Notes under the pieces: generated by a model
Databases searched by the model: none
What the model saw: only the letters and a program-made list of their open reading frames with translations
What the model was told of the DNA's origin: nothing
DNA from: Corydoras sp. C115
Taxonomy: Eukaryota > Chordata > Actinopteri > Siluriformes > Callichthyidae
NCBI GenBank assembly: GCA_019802505.1
Contig: JAFMOC010000044.1
Coordinates: forward strand, 822,001-886,000
Reading direction: 5' to 3'
DNA length: 64,000 bases
In this document: positions 1 through 11,200 of the stretch, one piece after another
Position numbering within the stretch: the stretch's first letter is position 1
Layout: the number at the start of each line of letters is the position of its first letter
Made by a program: the position numbers and the translations under genes

Positions 1-150
1 TGAGTGAGTCAGTGTGTGCCCAGTGATGGATTGGCGCCCTGTCCTGGGTGTATCTGCCCAGCGCCTGAGACGTTCTCCCCTGGATGGGCATGGGGAACCC
101 CACCGCGACCCTAATAGAGGATAAAGCGGGAGATAATGAATGAATGAATG
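1..150 (+). mobile_element. V-SINE copy 1 (3' half, cut by window start)
   Basis: The window opens inside a SINE. The body runs from the GTGTGCCCAGTGATGGATTGG segment to the AATGAATGAATGA tail. The head lies outside the window. Confidence 0.9.
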
Positions 151-1021
151 AAAAAATTGTTTTGTATAACTGCTCAGCACTTCTATCTTATTCATCATTA
201 ATCTTTAAAATCTTAGCAATCTTAACTTAATAAAAAAAGGGGTTTAACAATGAATTTGTCATTCATTTAAATGTTTAATAAACTCCAGCATTAATGCGTA
301 AGACAGACTAAACTGTTTAGAGAGACTCTCCTTGGCTTCCATGTAACACTGCTGTCACGCTGCTCATGGTCTCTGTGCACAGGTCTAGTACAATGCCTAA
401 TAAGGATTCAGTCTGAAGGAGCAAATGCATACCTTGCAACTCTTGTATAAATTGTTTATTGTCACTTCAGCAGCTTCCATGCAGTTCTGAAGTCATTCAG
501 GAGCCGGAAAGTAGAAATGTGAAAGAGCACAGCTTGTCCTTCAGCTTTAGGTTTAGTTTATTGCATTGCATTCCTTTTTGGCTTGTTCAATACTATACAA
601 TATATGTTGTATTTGCATTCATATACTGATTTTCTTTTCTCTTCACATTCCACATACATCTGTGTGATTGTATCATTCAAGACTGCTTTTAGATTTTAGT
701 TTAATTTTTAGATCATAATTGTTTTAAAAGAAACATTACAGCTGTTCTGAGTGAATGTGTGGATGGTAAGTGAATTTAAATGAGGCATTAATTTAGAACC
801 ACAGCTGTGAGCTGTGCTTTGTCCAATATTGTTATGCAAAATGCATTAAGACATAATTAAATACTTAAGAACCTTAGGTGTATACATTTTTAAAGGCCAA
901 GTAAAGCAGTAAAATATACTTCCATAATATGTTTGGTGTCAGAAGTGTGTGAGTGAGGCAATTACAGATTAAAGAGCATTAGGATTAATTAGGGTACTGG
1001 GGTATTCTCTGCATTTTGATT
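151..1021. other. AT-rich intergenic stretch
   Basis: No gene, long open frame or clear repeat is visible. The sequence is AT-rich with scattered stops in all frames. Confidence 0.6.
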
Positions 1022-1057
1022 TGTGTGGTTAGCACTCGCCTCTTGTGAGTTATATAC

Positions 1058-1116
<59 letters not shown>
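1022..1116. repeat. (TA)n microsatellite beside a SINE head remnant
   Basis: A piece resembling the SINE A-box region (GTGGTTAGCACTCGCCTC) is followed by about 55 bp of (TA)n and then an inverted SINE body. It looks like a rearranged pair of SINE pieces joined through a TA tract. Confidence 0.6.
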
Positions 1117-1122
<6 letters not shown>

Positions 1123-1420
1123 TATCCCCATGCCCATCCAGGGGAGAACGTTTCGGGCGCTGGGCAGATACACCCAGGACAGGGCGCCAATCTATCGCTG
1201 GGCACACACTCACTCAGACATGCACACATACACACTCTTTATGGGGCAATTTTGAGAATTCAATTGACTTGATCCATGTTTTTGGACTGTGGGAGCAAAC
1301 CGGAGAACCCGGAGGAAACCCACGCGGACACGGGGAGAACATGGAAACTCCACCCAGATGGGGATTCGAACCGGGAATCCCTAGTGCTGAGAGGAGAACG
1401 TGCTAACCACTAAGCCACCA
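1117..1420 (-). mobile_element. V-SINE copy 2, tail missing
   Basis: An antisense SINE runs from the CCCCATGCCCATCCAGGG segment to CTAAGCCACC at the head. The 3' tail has been replaced by the preceding (TA)n tract. Confidence 0.9.
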
Positions 1421-1820
1421 TAAATATATATAAAAGAACAAGAGCCATTACTACTTTTATACAGCATCATAGTGGAGCAGCCAAAAATTGGGGAACACCA
1501 ATTTTTTGCTCCATTTTTGGTCCATTTTTTCAGTTTTAGTGACCATAAAAATGTATATTGTAGTTCTACAATTACAGACTGTAGTCCATCTGTTAAAACG
1601 TCAGTTAAACAATTCCACTGACCATGAACCACCAGCATCAAATGAATACATTTTGAGTCGTTAAATGACTGTACTATCATTAAACACTTCAAGAAATAAG
1701 ACAGATATGTTATTTATTCAAACTCTATTAGTACCTGCTAGAGTTTATATATTTTAGCTACTGAAGCGCTCTAAAGGTAAGCCAGAAATTTATTTATTAA
1801 CATTGTTAATTAAACGTTGT

Positions 1821-1989
1821 CTGAATAACTAAAGTCTAGCAACTTATAGCTGCAGGACATAAAGAAAGAGGCCATGTAAACGTGGCTGTGATCTACCCAG
1901 TTAAAAAATACAATTTGTCTTTGTCGGCATTTTGTTTTCTATTAATCATTAATGACCATCATGTTACAAAAACACCACTGCTCTCTTTA
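1821..1989 (+). repeat. Left arm of a diverged inverted repeat
   Basis: This segment, which includes AACTAAAGTCTAGCAACTTA, reappears in reverse complement at 2688-2851 with scattered mismatches (close to 90% identity by eye). The loop of about 700 bp holds SINE copy 3 and (TA)n tracts. Confidence 0.8.
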
Positions 1990-2209
1990 TAGTGTTTGGT
2001 TACACAGAAGGATTTCAAAGTATATTTGCCCCCTCTAGTGGAGACTTAGTGTCAAAACACCAATGTAAAACAAAACAGGAAAAGCCAAAGTCCTGTAGAG
2101 TAATAACGTTCTGCTCGTGTGTAATAGTTTACAACACTGTAATGCTGCTTTGAAGACATAAACCATTTTTAAAATGAATAAATATATAAATATATATATA
2201 TATATATAT

Positions 2210-2559
2210 TCATTCATTCATTATCTCCCGCTTTATCCTCTATTAGGGTCACGGTGGGGGTTCCCCATGCCCATCCAGGGGAGAACGTCTCGGGCGCTGG
2301 CCAGATAGACCCAGGACAGGGCGCCAATCCATCGCTGGGCACACACTCACTCACACAGACACACTGTATATGGGGCAATTTTTTTGAGAATTCAATTGAC
2401 TTAATCCATGTTTTTGGACTGTGGGAGGAAACCGGAGAACCCGGAGGAAACCCACGCAGACACGAGGAGAACATGGAAACTCCACCCAGATGGGGATTCG
2501 AACCGGGAATCCCTAGCGCTGAGAGGAGAACATGCTAACCACTAAGCCACCGTGCCGCC
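2210..2559 (-). mobile_element. V-SINE copy 3, full length
   Basis: A complete antisense copy runs from the (ATTC)n tail to the CCACCGTGCCGCC head. It sits between (TA)n tracts inside the loop of the 1821/2851 inverted repeat. Confidence 0.93.
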
Positions 2560-2560
2560 C

Positions 2561-2561
<1 letters not shown>

Positions 2562-2644
<83 letters not shown>
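2562..2644. repeat. (TA)n microsatellite
   Basis: More than 80 bp of uninterrupted TA dinucleotides directly adjoin the head of SINE copy 3. Confidence 0.98.
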
Positions 2645-2651
<7 letters not shown>

Positions 2652-2687
2652 CATGAACCATGAAGGTTAATTTTGTAGTTTCAGAAA

Positions 2688-2851
2688 AAGAGAGCAGTAG
2701 TGTTTTTGTAATACGATAGTAATCAATGATTAATTGAAAACAAAATGCCTACAAAGACAAATTGTTTTTTTAACTGGGTAGATCACAGCCACTTTTACAT
2801 GGCATCTTTTTTTTATCCTGCAGCTGTAAGTTGCTAGACTTTAGTTATTCT
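2688..2851 (-). repeat. Right arm of a diverged inverted repeat
   Basis: Reverse complement of 1821-1989. The arm ends exactly where the L2-like LINE tail begins (TCCGTAAGGCAGAGTCAC). Confidence 0.8.
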
Positions 2852-2852
2852 G

Positions 2853-3465
2853 TCCGTAAGGCAGAGTCACTAAAAAGTTTTAAGAAACTACTGAAGATGC
2901 ATCTCTTTAACAAATACCTGTTGTAGAAGAAAAAAAAAAAAAAGGGGGGCGGCACGGTGGCTTAGTGGTTAGCACATTCGCCTCTCAGCGCTAGGGATTC
3001 CTGGTTCGAATCCCCATCTGGGTGGAGTTTCCATGTTCTCCCCGTGTCTGCGTGGGTTTCCTCCGGGTTCTCCGGTTTCCTCCCACAGTCCAAAAACATG
3101 GATCAAGTCAATTGAGTTCTCCAAATTGCCCCATATAGAGTGTGTATGAGTGAGTGAGTGTGTGCCCAGCGATGGATTGGCGCCCTGTCCTGGGTCTATC
3201 TGCCCAGCGCCTGAAACGCTCTCCCCTGGATGGGCATGAGGAACCCCACCGCGACCCTAATAGAGGATAAAGCGGGAGATAATGAATGAATGAATGAATA
3301 AAAAAATGGGTAGGGGAGGGGCCGCAGCATCGAATAACAATCAGGTTTGATGAATTTACAGTATAGTTGGTTTTCTCCATGGCTTCTGACTTGTGTTGTT
3401 CTCATTTGTAAGTCGCTTTGGATAAAAGCGTCTGCTAAATGACTAAATGTAAATGTAATGTAAAT
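2853..3465 (+). mobile_element. L2-like LINE 3' end interrupted by a SINE
   Basis: The end of the reverse-transcriptase frame (AAGGCAGAGTCACTAAAAAG, then the residues for HLFNKYL) and the 3' UTR ending GCTTTGGATAAAAGCGTC are visible. SINE copy 4 splits it inside an A-rich stretch. The same tail recurs at 57000-57153. Confidence 0.85.
2948..3299 (+). mobile_element. V-SINE copy 4, full length, nested in LINE tail
   Basis: A complete sense copy. Its A-box-like TGGCTTAGTGG and B-box-like GGTTCGAATCC mark a tRNA-derived head, and the tail is (GAAT)n. It lies within the L2-like tail. Confidence 0.95.
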
Positions 3466-4247
3466 GAAAAACATTCAAAGTATGATTAAAAGTCTCAAGT
3501 ACTACCTTTTAAACTAGTACACTAGGAGTTTGTTTTAAACATTAAATAAAATACATTACATAAATTACAAAATACAAACATAAAATACATTAAATCTGAT
3601 TGGCTGAGCCGGTTGTCCAGCAGTGGCATTATTGAAGATAATGCACCATTTCTGACAGCGTGACTTTCGAAAGTGGTTGAAAATAATTTTAATTCATGTA
3701 TCAGAAAGGGAAATACAAATTTATATAAACAGTGAACCGATTGTCGATGAGCATTAAGCCCCTATCCTGTTACTATGCAATCAATGTTCACTTTTAAAAA
3801 CAGACTAGATTACATTAATCTTGTTTGAAAATGAACAAATGTATGAAACCTTGTTTTTATTATATTGTGTTTAGAACCGTTTATTAAAGACAATAAGTCA
3901 CTCAAGTCATCCACATTTAACCCATCCGTGCCCAAGGGCACTTCAGCCATAGTACTTAGTACTTAACCCCAAGCCTATGACTGCCTAAATAAAGAAAACC
4001 TGTTCATGCACAGGGAGGATATCCAGAAAATGTTATAAAACAGGGAGTTCTGGTCTTTAAACCTGATGAGCTGAGCCATTTGTTAGATTTTTAATATTAG
4101 AGAAACTGGAAACCTGTTAAATAGCATTACGTCGTGAAAGACCAGTTTATTGATGCTATGTGTCGTGCCTAGCGACACCCCTTTCCCATGAGCTATCCAC
4201 AATAATGTTACAATAATCTTAATTTCTACTGCGTTGAACAGAGAACA
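3466..4247. other. Intergenic stretch without recognised features
   Basis: AT-rich sequence with no supported gene. The part around 3590-3670 (TGATTGGCTGAGCCGG) is less AT-rich and could be an old repeat, but I cannot place it in a family. Confidence 0.5.
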
Positions 4248-4388
4248 TTCATTCATTCATTCATTCCTTCATTTATTATCTTCGGCCTAATCCTCTTTTA
4301 GGGTTGTGGGGGGGTTCCCCATGCACATTTCCAAGGTTTCAAGCGCAGGGCGGTTACACCTAGGACAGGGCACCAATCTATCGCTGGG

Positions 4389-4419
<31 letters not shown>

Positions 4420-4579
4420 TATGAGGCAATTTAGAGCATTCAATTTAACTTGAATTCATGTTTTTGAACTGTGGGAGAAAACCGGAGAACCTGAAGAAAA
4501 CCGAGGCGGACATGGGGAAACTCCATCCAGATTGGGATTGGAACCTGGATCCCCAGAGCTGAGAGGTGGACATGCTACC
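4248..4579 (-). mobile_element. V-SINE copy 5, diverged
   Basis: An older antisense copy with many substitutions. The GAGTGTGTG region has expanded into a (CA)n run at about 4389-4417. Confidence 0.85.
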
Positions 4580-4613
4580 ACAACAGTAAACACAACAACA
4601 TTTATTTTACCTA

Positions 4614-6231
4614 CAGTTGTGATCAAATTTATTCAACCCCCACTGAAATAAAGTGTTTTGGCCAGTTTGACATTGATTTGGATCATTTCAGTCATCTTAT
4701 TTACAATTATATCAAAGAGGCACTTATAAATTAGACAAATATAACATAATATTTATGATGGAATAACCACAAATGTCTTTACTGTGCTCACATCATTATC
4801 AGTTTTATTCAACCCCCTAGTGACATTATTTTTTAGTACTTAGTACAACATCCTTTTCCAGTTATGACAGCTTTCAAGCGTGAAGCATAGCTTGACACAA
4901 GTGTCTTGCAGCGCCCTATGGGTATCTTAGCCCATTCTTCATGGGCAAAAGCCTCCAGTTCAGTCACATTCTTAGGCTTGCGCACTGCAACTGCCTTCTT
5001 TAGGTCCCACCAGAGGTTCTCAATTGGATTTAAGTCTGGTGATTGCGATGGCCACTCTAGAATGTTCCAGCCTTTCATGTTCAACCATGCTCTAGTGGAC
5101 TTGGATGTGTGCTTCGGATCATTGTCCTGTTGGAAGGTCCAACGTCTCCCAAGCCGCAGGTTTGTGACTGACTCCATCACATTTTCCTTCAAGATCTCCT
5201 GGTACTGAAGGGAATTCATGGTACCCTGCACACGTTGAAGCTTTCCTGCACCATTAGAAGCAAAACAGCCCCAAAGCATAATTGACCCCCCGCCATGCTT
5301 CACAGTAGGCAAGGTGTTCTTTTGTTCATAAGCCTGGTTCTTCCTCCTCCAAACATAGCGCTGGTCCATTGTCCCAAACAGTTCTAATTTAGTTTCATCT
5401 GACCACAGTACACTGTCCCAAAACCTTTGTGGCTTGTCCACATGACTTTTGGCATACTGCAGTCGACTTTTCTTGTTCTTTGGAGTCAGCAAGGGGGTGC
5501 GCCTGGGAGTTCTGGCATGGAGGTCTTCGTTATGCAGTGCGCGCCTTATTGTCTGAGCTGAAACTTCAGTGCCCACATCTGACAGGTCTTTTTTCAGTTC
5601 CTTAGCAGTCACGCGGGGATTTTTCTCCACATTACGCTTCAGGTAGCGTACAGCAGTCGCGGTCAGGATCTTCTTTCTGCCACGACCAGGTAACGTTTCC
5701 ACTGTGCCCTTTAACTTGAACTTGCGAATGATACTTCCGATAGTGTCTCTTGGAATATTTAACAACTTCGCAATCTTTTTATATCCATTGCCATTCTTGT
5801 GAAGAGCAATAACCTCTTCTCTTGTCTTCTGGGACCATTCTCTTGCCTTCACCATGCTTGTAAACACACCAGTAGATGTCTAGAAGGAGCTGAGTATCAC
5901 AGTTCTTTTAAATCTGCCTAATTGGTGCTTATCATGCTTGATTGCTGCTCGTTGACATCCACAGGTGTTTTCAATACCTGATTGAAAACACTGGAATGAA
6001 CCTCTGTTCTTATGAGTGGTAGTTGTAAAGGGGTTGAATAATTGTGTCAATGAAGAAATCACAAAAAGGCCATTTAATACTTTATGACAAAAACAATTGA
6101 TGCTATCTTAGTTGCATTTAGTTCTTTAACAAGTCCTTGTAAGATTTCATTATGAACACAATTACAAATGTGCACTGAATTCCATAAAACCCTTTGCAGC
6201 ATTGGGGGTTGAATAAATTTGATCACAACTG
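4614..6231 (-). mobile_element. Tc1-type DNA transposon, copy 1, 1,618 bp
   Basis: The element is bounded by TA at 4612-4613 and 6232-6233. The terminal 29 bp (CAGTTGTGATCAAATTTA...) form a perfect inverted repeat. A second TATTCAACCC motif lies about 192 bp inside each end (4806-4815, and 6031-6040 reversed), which gives the paired IR/DR layout seen in several fish Tc1 elements. One transposase frame fills the interior on the minus strand. A second copy of identical length is at 30920-32537. Confidence 0.97.
4833..5867 (-). CDS. Tc1/mariner transposase, intact, copy 1
   Basis: This DDE transposase cuts and pastes its element by binding the terminal repeats and inserting at TA. The frame encodes 344 residues. 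The Met at residue 5 (MVKAREWSQ) matches the usual family start and would give 340, the common family length. Residues 5-55 look like the first helix-turn-helix (paired-like) domain, followed by an AT-hook-like GRGRKK near 61-66 and a second DNA-binding part to about 120. The catalytic triad is D157 (WSDETK), D248 (QQDND) and E283 (NPIENLW), with 34 residues between the last two, so DD34E. GGGSIMLWG is the usual glycine-rich box. No stop or frameshift is present, so it could encode active enzyme. Confidence 0.96.
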   Translation of the reverse strand: MFTSMVKAREWSQKTREEVIALHKNGNGYKKIAKLLNIPRDTIGSIIRKFKLKGTVETLPGRGRKKILTATAVRYLKRNVEKNPRVTAKELKKDLSDVGTEVSAQTIRRALHNEDLHARTPRRTPLLTPKNKKSRLQYAKSHVDKPQRFWDSVLWSDETKLELFGTMDQRYVWRRKNQAYEQKNTLPTVKHGGGSIMLWGCFASNGAGKLQRVQGTMNSLQYQEILKENVMESVTNLRLGRRWTFQQDNDPKHTSKSTRAWLNMKGWNILEWPSQSPDLNPIENLWWDLKKAVAVRKPKNVTELEAFAHEEWAKIPIGRCKTLVSSYASRLKAVITGKGCCTKY

Positions 6232-6315
6232 TAAATATAAGCTTCCTCTGTGCACAATAGCACCCAGCCACTCATGGCTACCAATAAGTGATGTTGCTGC
6301 TTGACCACATTGGTC

Positions 6316-6317
<2 letters not shown>

Positions 6318-6360
<43 letters not shown>
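6318..6360. repeat. (TA)n microsatellite
   Basis: About 43 bp of TA dinucleotides lie 90 bp beyond the right end of Tc1 copy 1. A CA-rich simple stretch follows at 6418-6490. Confidence 0.97.
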
Positions 6361-6361
<1 letters not shown>

Positions 6362-6362
<1 letters not shown>

Positions 6363-7155
6363 AGGTTCGTAAAGAGCAAAAAAACAAACATTTGCAGGGT
6401 CACGAAAAGTTAGTAAGCACACATGCACACACACCCACACCCACACACACTAACACATATACACACCGAGAGACACATATACACACACAGGACACAGGAC
6501 TTATGCCCTTTTTTTTATAAAAGGCATGAGTCATGTAAGATTCTACATATTAATATATTGTTTTTGTAATTCTAAATATAATTAATCATTTAATATTTAA
6601 CATTACTGTAGATGTAAAGAACACATTTTCTTGAAGCTTTATTAAAAAATTACAGTTTTGAAAGTTAAAGTTAAATTCCACAATATTTTGTTGCTGTCAA
6701 TGAGTCTGGCATAAATTAATCAACTGAATGTCATCATAACATCAGCATTCTTATCAACTGCATCATGAATTCAATTTCCCACAAACACGACTTATGTCAT
6801 GTCCATTTCGCGAAACAGATCCACAGCTGTCACTGTCTCATTTTTTTTACACAGCTTTCCAGTAATCTAAGATCTTCTGTGGGAAACAATCTCTTCTGTC
6901 TAACTCATTTCTTACCACCCACTTAAAAATTTTTTTTGTTTTTTTTTATTTATTTATTCTTGTGTAGGATGAACATGTTTTCTAATAGTAAGTATAGTAT
7001 TCCACCTGAGGTATAGTGTGGATCGTGGGGGCTACATGCTCATCTGAGGTATTGTTAGACACTATTTATGGTATGTAGAGTGTAAACATGCCCTGAGGTA
7101 TGTATTGCTTTTATTATATTTGTTTTATTGCATTTTATAATTAATATGGTTTTAA
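6362..7155. other. Intergenic, CA-rich then AT-rich
   Basis: No gene is seen. An imperfect CA-rich stretch is followed by AT-rich sequence with short T runs. Confidence 0.5.
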
Positions 7156-7175
7156 TTGGCACGCATACCACTAGG

Positions 7176-7680
7176 TCACCTGAGAGCAACGTTAAATAAT
7201 TCTTCAGACAAAATTAAATTATGGCGGCACAGTTGCTTAGTGGTTAGCACGTTTGCTTCTCAACACTGGGGATCCAGGTTCGAATCCCAATCTGAGTGTT
7301 TCCATGTTCTCCCTGTGTCTACGTGGGTTTCTTACAGGTTTTCTGGTTTCAATCCACAGTAAAAAACAAGTGATTCAAGGTAAATTGATGCTCTAAATTG
7401 CCCCATATAGTGTGTTTGTGTGTGTCTGTGTGAGTGAGTGTGCTCAGTGATGGATTGGTGCCCTGTCCTGGGTGTATCTGCCCAGTGCCCGAAATGTTCT
7501 GCACTGGTTGGGCATGGGGAACCCCCCCCCCCCTCCGCTCTGTGACCCTAGTAAAGGATTAAGTGGAAGATAATGAATGAATGAATGAATGATGCCATTG
7601 GGTCTAGTAATGCCTACACTTCCCACTAGCCCCTGTCACCTGACAGCAATATGAAATAATTCTTTAGACAAAATTAAATG
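7176..7680. repeat. Short direct repeat flanking SINE copy 6
   Basis: GTCACCTGAGAGCAACG...AGACAAAATTAAAT at 7176-7220 recurs in diverged form at about 7636-7679, on either side of the SINE. At about 45 bp the repeats are too long for an ordinary target-site duplication and suggest an older local tandem duplication. Confidence 0.7.
7223..7592 (+). mobile_element. V-SINE copy 6, full length, diverged
   Basis: Sense copy from GGCGGCACAG to (GAAT)n, with a C/T-rich insertion near 7520. It lies downstream of the plau-like gene. Confidence 0.9.
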
Positions 7681-7692
7681 CCATGTTTGCTT

Positions 7693-7698
7693 TTTATT
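7693..7698 (-). terminator. Possible poly(A) signal of the plau-like gene
   Basis: AATAAA on the minus strand about 580 bp downstream of the stop codon. The intervening AT-rich sequence has no other recognised feature and could be 3' UTR. Other AATAAA matches are expected by chance here. Confidence 0.35.
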
Positions 7699-8274
7699 TA
7701 CAATGTTAATACAAAAGGTAAAAAAAGGTTTAAATACATTCAAATTGGGTAATGTTGCAACAATCAAAAAATAAAAAATACATAAACGTAAAAAAACAAT
7801 TCATAAAAAAACAGGGCAACAAAATGCCAATATATACTTGAACGACAGAATGTAATGAAAAATGTTTTAGCTTTTCATTTAAAATAACATACATCATAAA
7901 AAAGGACCTGCTTTTACTTAAAAAAAAGGCTTTTCCAAATTTGCATTAAATTTACAGTTTTCTAAACTATAAATTGCAAAGCTAAATTCCTGATATGTAC
8001 ATAGTAATATTATTGAATGAATTGTTGTGCCGTTTTTTTAAAACTACATACTGCATCTTTACATTACATGTCTGCTAATTCCTCATACACAGTTGATAAT
8101 ATAATCAGGATATATTAAATACATTCTAATAAATATATAAGTTATCATTATAAAAATATATACTGTACAATGTATATTCTTACAGATTTTTTAAATAAAA
8201 ATATGTAAAAAAAAAAATATATATATTAAAATGCAATGTCATTGTTTTTGTGTCTGTTCAACTTCATTTCCTGG

Positions 8275-11200
8275 CTATTGTTTTTGGGGGTACATAATGC
8301 CTTTTGCGATTGAAGGTAGACCTGTGTGCTTAGCAATCCAGCTGTTGTAATTGGTGACCTTTGTATAGACACCGGGTTTAAGTTTATCGGCACATCCCAT
8401 TCCCCAGCTGATGACTCCAAACAGGAACATTCTGTCATTCACTTCACACAGTAAAGGACCACCAGAGTCTCCCTGCCACAAGGAAAAAACAACAGTTAGT
8501 CTGTAAGTTGACCAACAACATACTTAAAACTATTAAAACAATAAATGAAATGTATTTTTGGGTAACATCATGATTTAAAGGGCAGCACAGTGACTTAGTG
8601 GTTAGCACGTTCGCCTCTCAGTGCTGGGGATTCCAGTTTCGAATCCCAATCTGGGTGAAATTTCCATGTTCTCCCCATGTTAATGTGGGTTTCCTCTGGG
8701 TTCCCCGGTTTCCTCCCACAGTCCAGGAACATGGATTTAAATTGCACTAACATGCTCTAAATTGCCCCATATAGTGTGTGTTTGTGTGAGTGAGTGTTCC
8801 CAGTGATAGATTGGTGTCTGTCGTGGATGTATCTGCCCAGCACCTGAAATGTTCTCCCCTGGGTGGGTATGGGGAACCCCCCAATGATCCTAGTGAAGGA
8901 GATAAGTGGAAGATAATAAATGAATGAATTAACAACATACCTGGCAGGCATCCCTTTCCCAGCTTTTACTGCCTGCACAGAACATGTTATCTGTAATCCG
9001 TTTTCCATAGTAGCCATCACTTTTACAAACTCTTTGGGAGATGAGCTCCACTTTAGCCTCCATCAGGTTTTGGGTGTAGTGGAAGGAATCTTAAAAAAGC
9101 AAAAGCACTAATCATTCATTGGTTCATTTTCCTCACAAACAATATATATAAATATATATATACAAATGAAAGAAATATACAATTACATTTAAGTGTTTAT
9201 TTCTTTCACTTGTGAATTTTCGCATCTTGTACATAATAGCTTTACATAGAAAATATTTTATTTTCTCTTGTCTATTTGCATGTCTTCTTGAATCCTGTAA
9301 ATCATCAATACTTTAAAACTTCATTTTATATTTTTACCCTTTTAGTTAGGTTTTACATTTGAGATGAAACTTTATTCCTATAATGTATTGACATTTTATA
9401 TATCCATTTGTTATTTTTTCCTATTAATTCTGTATTTATCTACATTTTACATGTCATTTAATTAAAAATTTTATTTAATTGGTGGCACAGTGGCTTAGTG
9501 GTTAGCACATTCGCCTCTCAGCGTTAGAGTTCCATTTTCAAATTCCAATTTGGGTGGACTTTTTACCCACGTCTGCGTGAGTTTCCTCCGGGTTTTTTAG
9601 GTTCCTACCACAGTCCATAAACATGAATCAAGGTAAAGTGAATGCTCTAAATTGCCCCATGTAGTTTGTGTCTGTGTGAGTGAGTGTGTCCAGCAATTGA
9701 TTGGTGCCCTGTCCTGGGTGTATGTGCTTAGTGCCCGAATAGTTCTCCCCTGGATGGGCATGGGGAACTCACTCACAACACTAGTAGAGGATTAAGTGGA
9801 AGATAATAAGTGAATGAATGAATGAATTAATATTTTTAATTAAATACCCTTTATTTGGTATAAATGCAGTTCTTAAAAATTTCATTTAAAACTTATTTTC
9901 TTTCTCTAATAATCTCTTTGTGTGTGCAGACTATCATTCACCAATTTCAAATTGATTTAATTTGATTTGATTTGAATTAATTAATGAGTTTCATGATATC
10001 TAAAACAAGATTGAAGCTCAGCAGCCTCTTGTTACATAATGAGGACTTTTTGCTTTTGTTTGCACTGCTGGCATGTAGAGCTGGTTTTGCAGCTGTGATT
10101 ATCTCATTCTCTGGGTATTCCTATTTTCCAGATTTTCCAAACAGGTGGCAAATCCCACACAATGTGGATGCAAAACCAATCTTCTTTGAGTAACTACAGG
10201 ATTCTTATATTCTATTCCATGTTTCTGATAAATTACTTTTGAAAAATGGCTTATACAAAAATTACTGTTTACTTGATACATCCTTGATTCAATAATAAAT
10301 ATTACAATTTTAATTATTCTGATTTGGGATAATCTACCATATACAGTTACATTTACATTACATTTGGTCATTTAGCAGACACTTACAAAGCGAGCACAGG
10401 GTTGGCCACATCAGCCCTGGAGCAATAAGAGGGCCTTGCTCAAGAACCCACATTGGTAACTTCAGTGGACCTGGGATTTGAACCCACAACCTTCAGATTG
10501 ATAGCCCAATGCCCTAACCACTAAGCTACCATTTAGTTATATGCAAATGTTTGGTTTGATATTTTATGTTCAGTGAATACATATTAACTTTGCCAATGTT
10601 TATATCCATATTTTATCATTTTATTTAATTTTCATAGCCACTTATTTAGGTTTACCTTTAGGCGCAGGGGCTGATCCTACACAAACATTCATTCATTCAT
10701 TCATTCATTATCTCCCGCTTTATCCTCTATTAGGGTCGCGGTGGGGTTCCCCATGCCCATCCAGGGGAGAACGTCTCGGGCGCTGGGCAGATAGACCCAG
10801 GACAGGGCGCCAATCCATCGCTGGGTACACACTCACACACTCAAGCATACTCTATATGGGGCAATTTAGAGAACTCAATTAACTTGATCCATGTTTTTGG
10901 ACTGTGGGAGGAAACCGGAGAACCCGGAGGAAACCCACGCGGACACGGGGAGAACATGGAAACTCCACCCAGATGGGGATTCGAACCGGGAATCCCTAGC
11001 GCTGAGAGGCGAACGTGCTAACCACTAAGCCACCGTGCCGCCCCCTACACAAACATATTTTTCTAAAATAATTCAGAAGCTTTTTCCAATGAAGTAAGTG
11101 CACAAACCACTATATTATCATACCACCCCATATTTTTAAGCAATTAATGAGGCAAGGGTTTTTAAAATTCCATAAAAAATTGATAAAAATAGATTTGATA

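Noticed and set aside
2948..3020. tRNA genes at the GGTTCGAATCC sites
   Set aside because: These are tRNA-derived SINE heads with A and B boxes. They continue into a SINE body and lack an acceptor-stem partner.
4906..5208. Plus-strand 100-codon frame, repeated at 31212-31514
   Set aside because: Antisense shadow of the Tc1 transposase; the same frame appears in both copies only because the transposon does.
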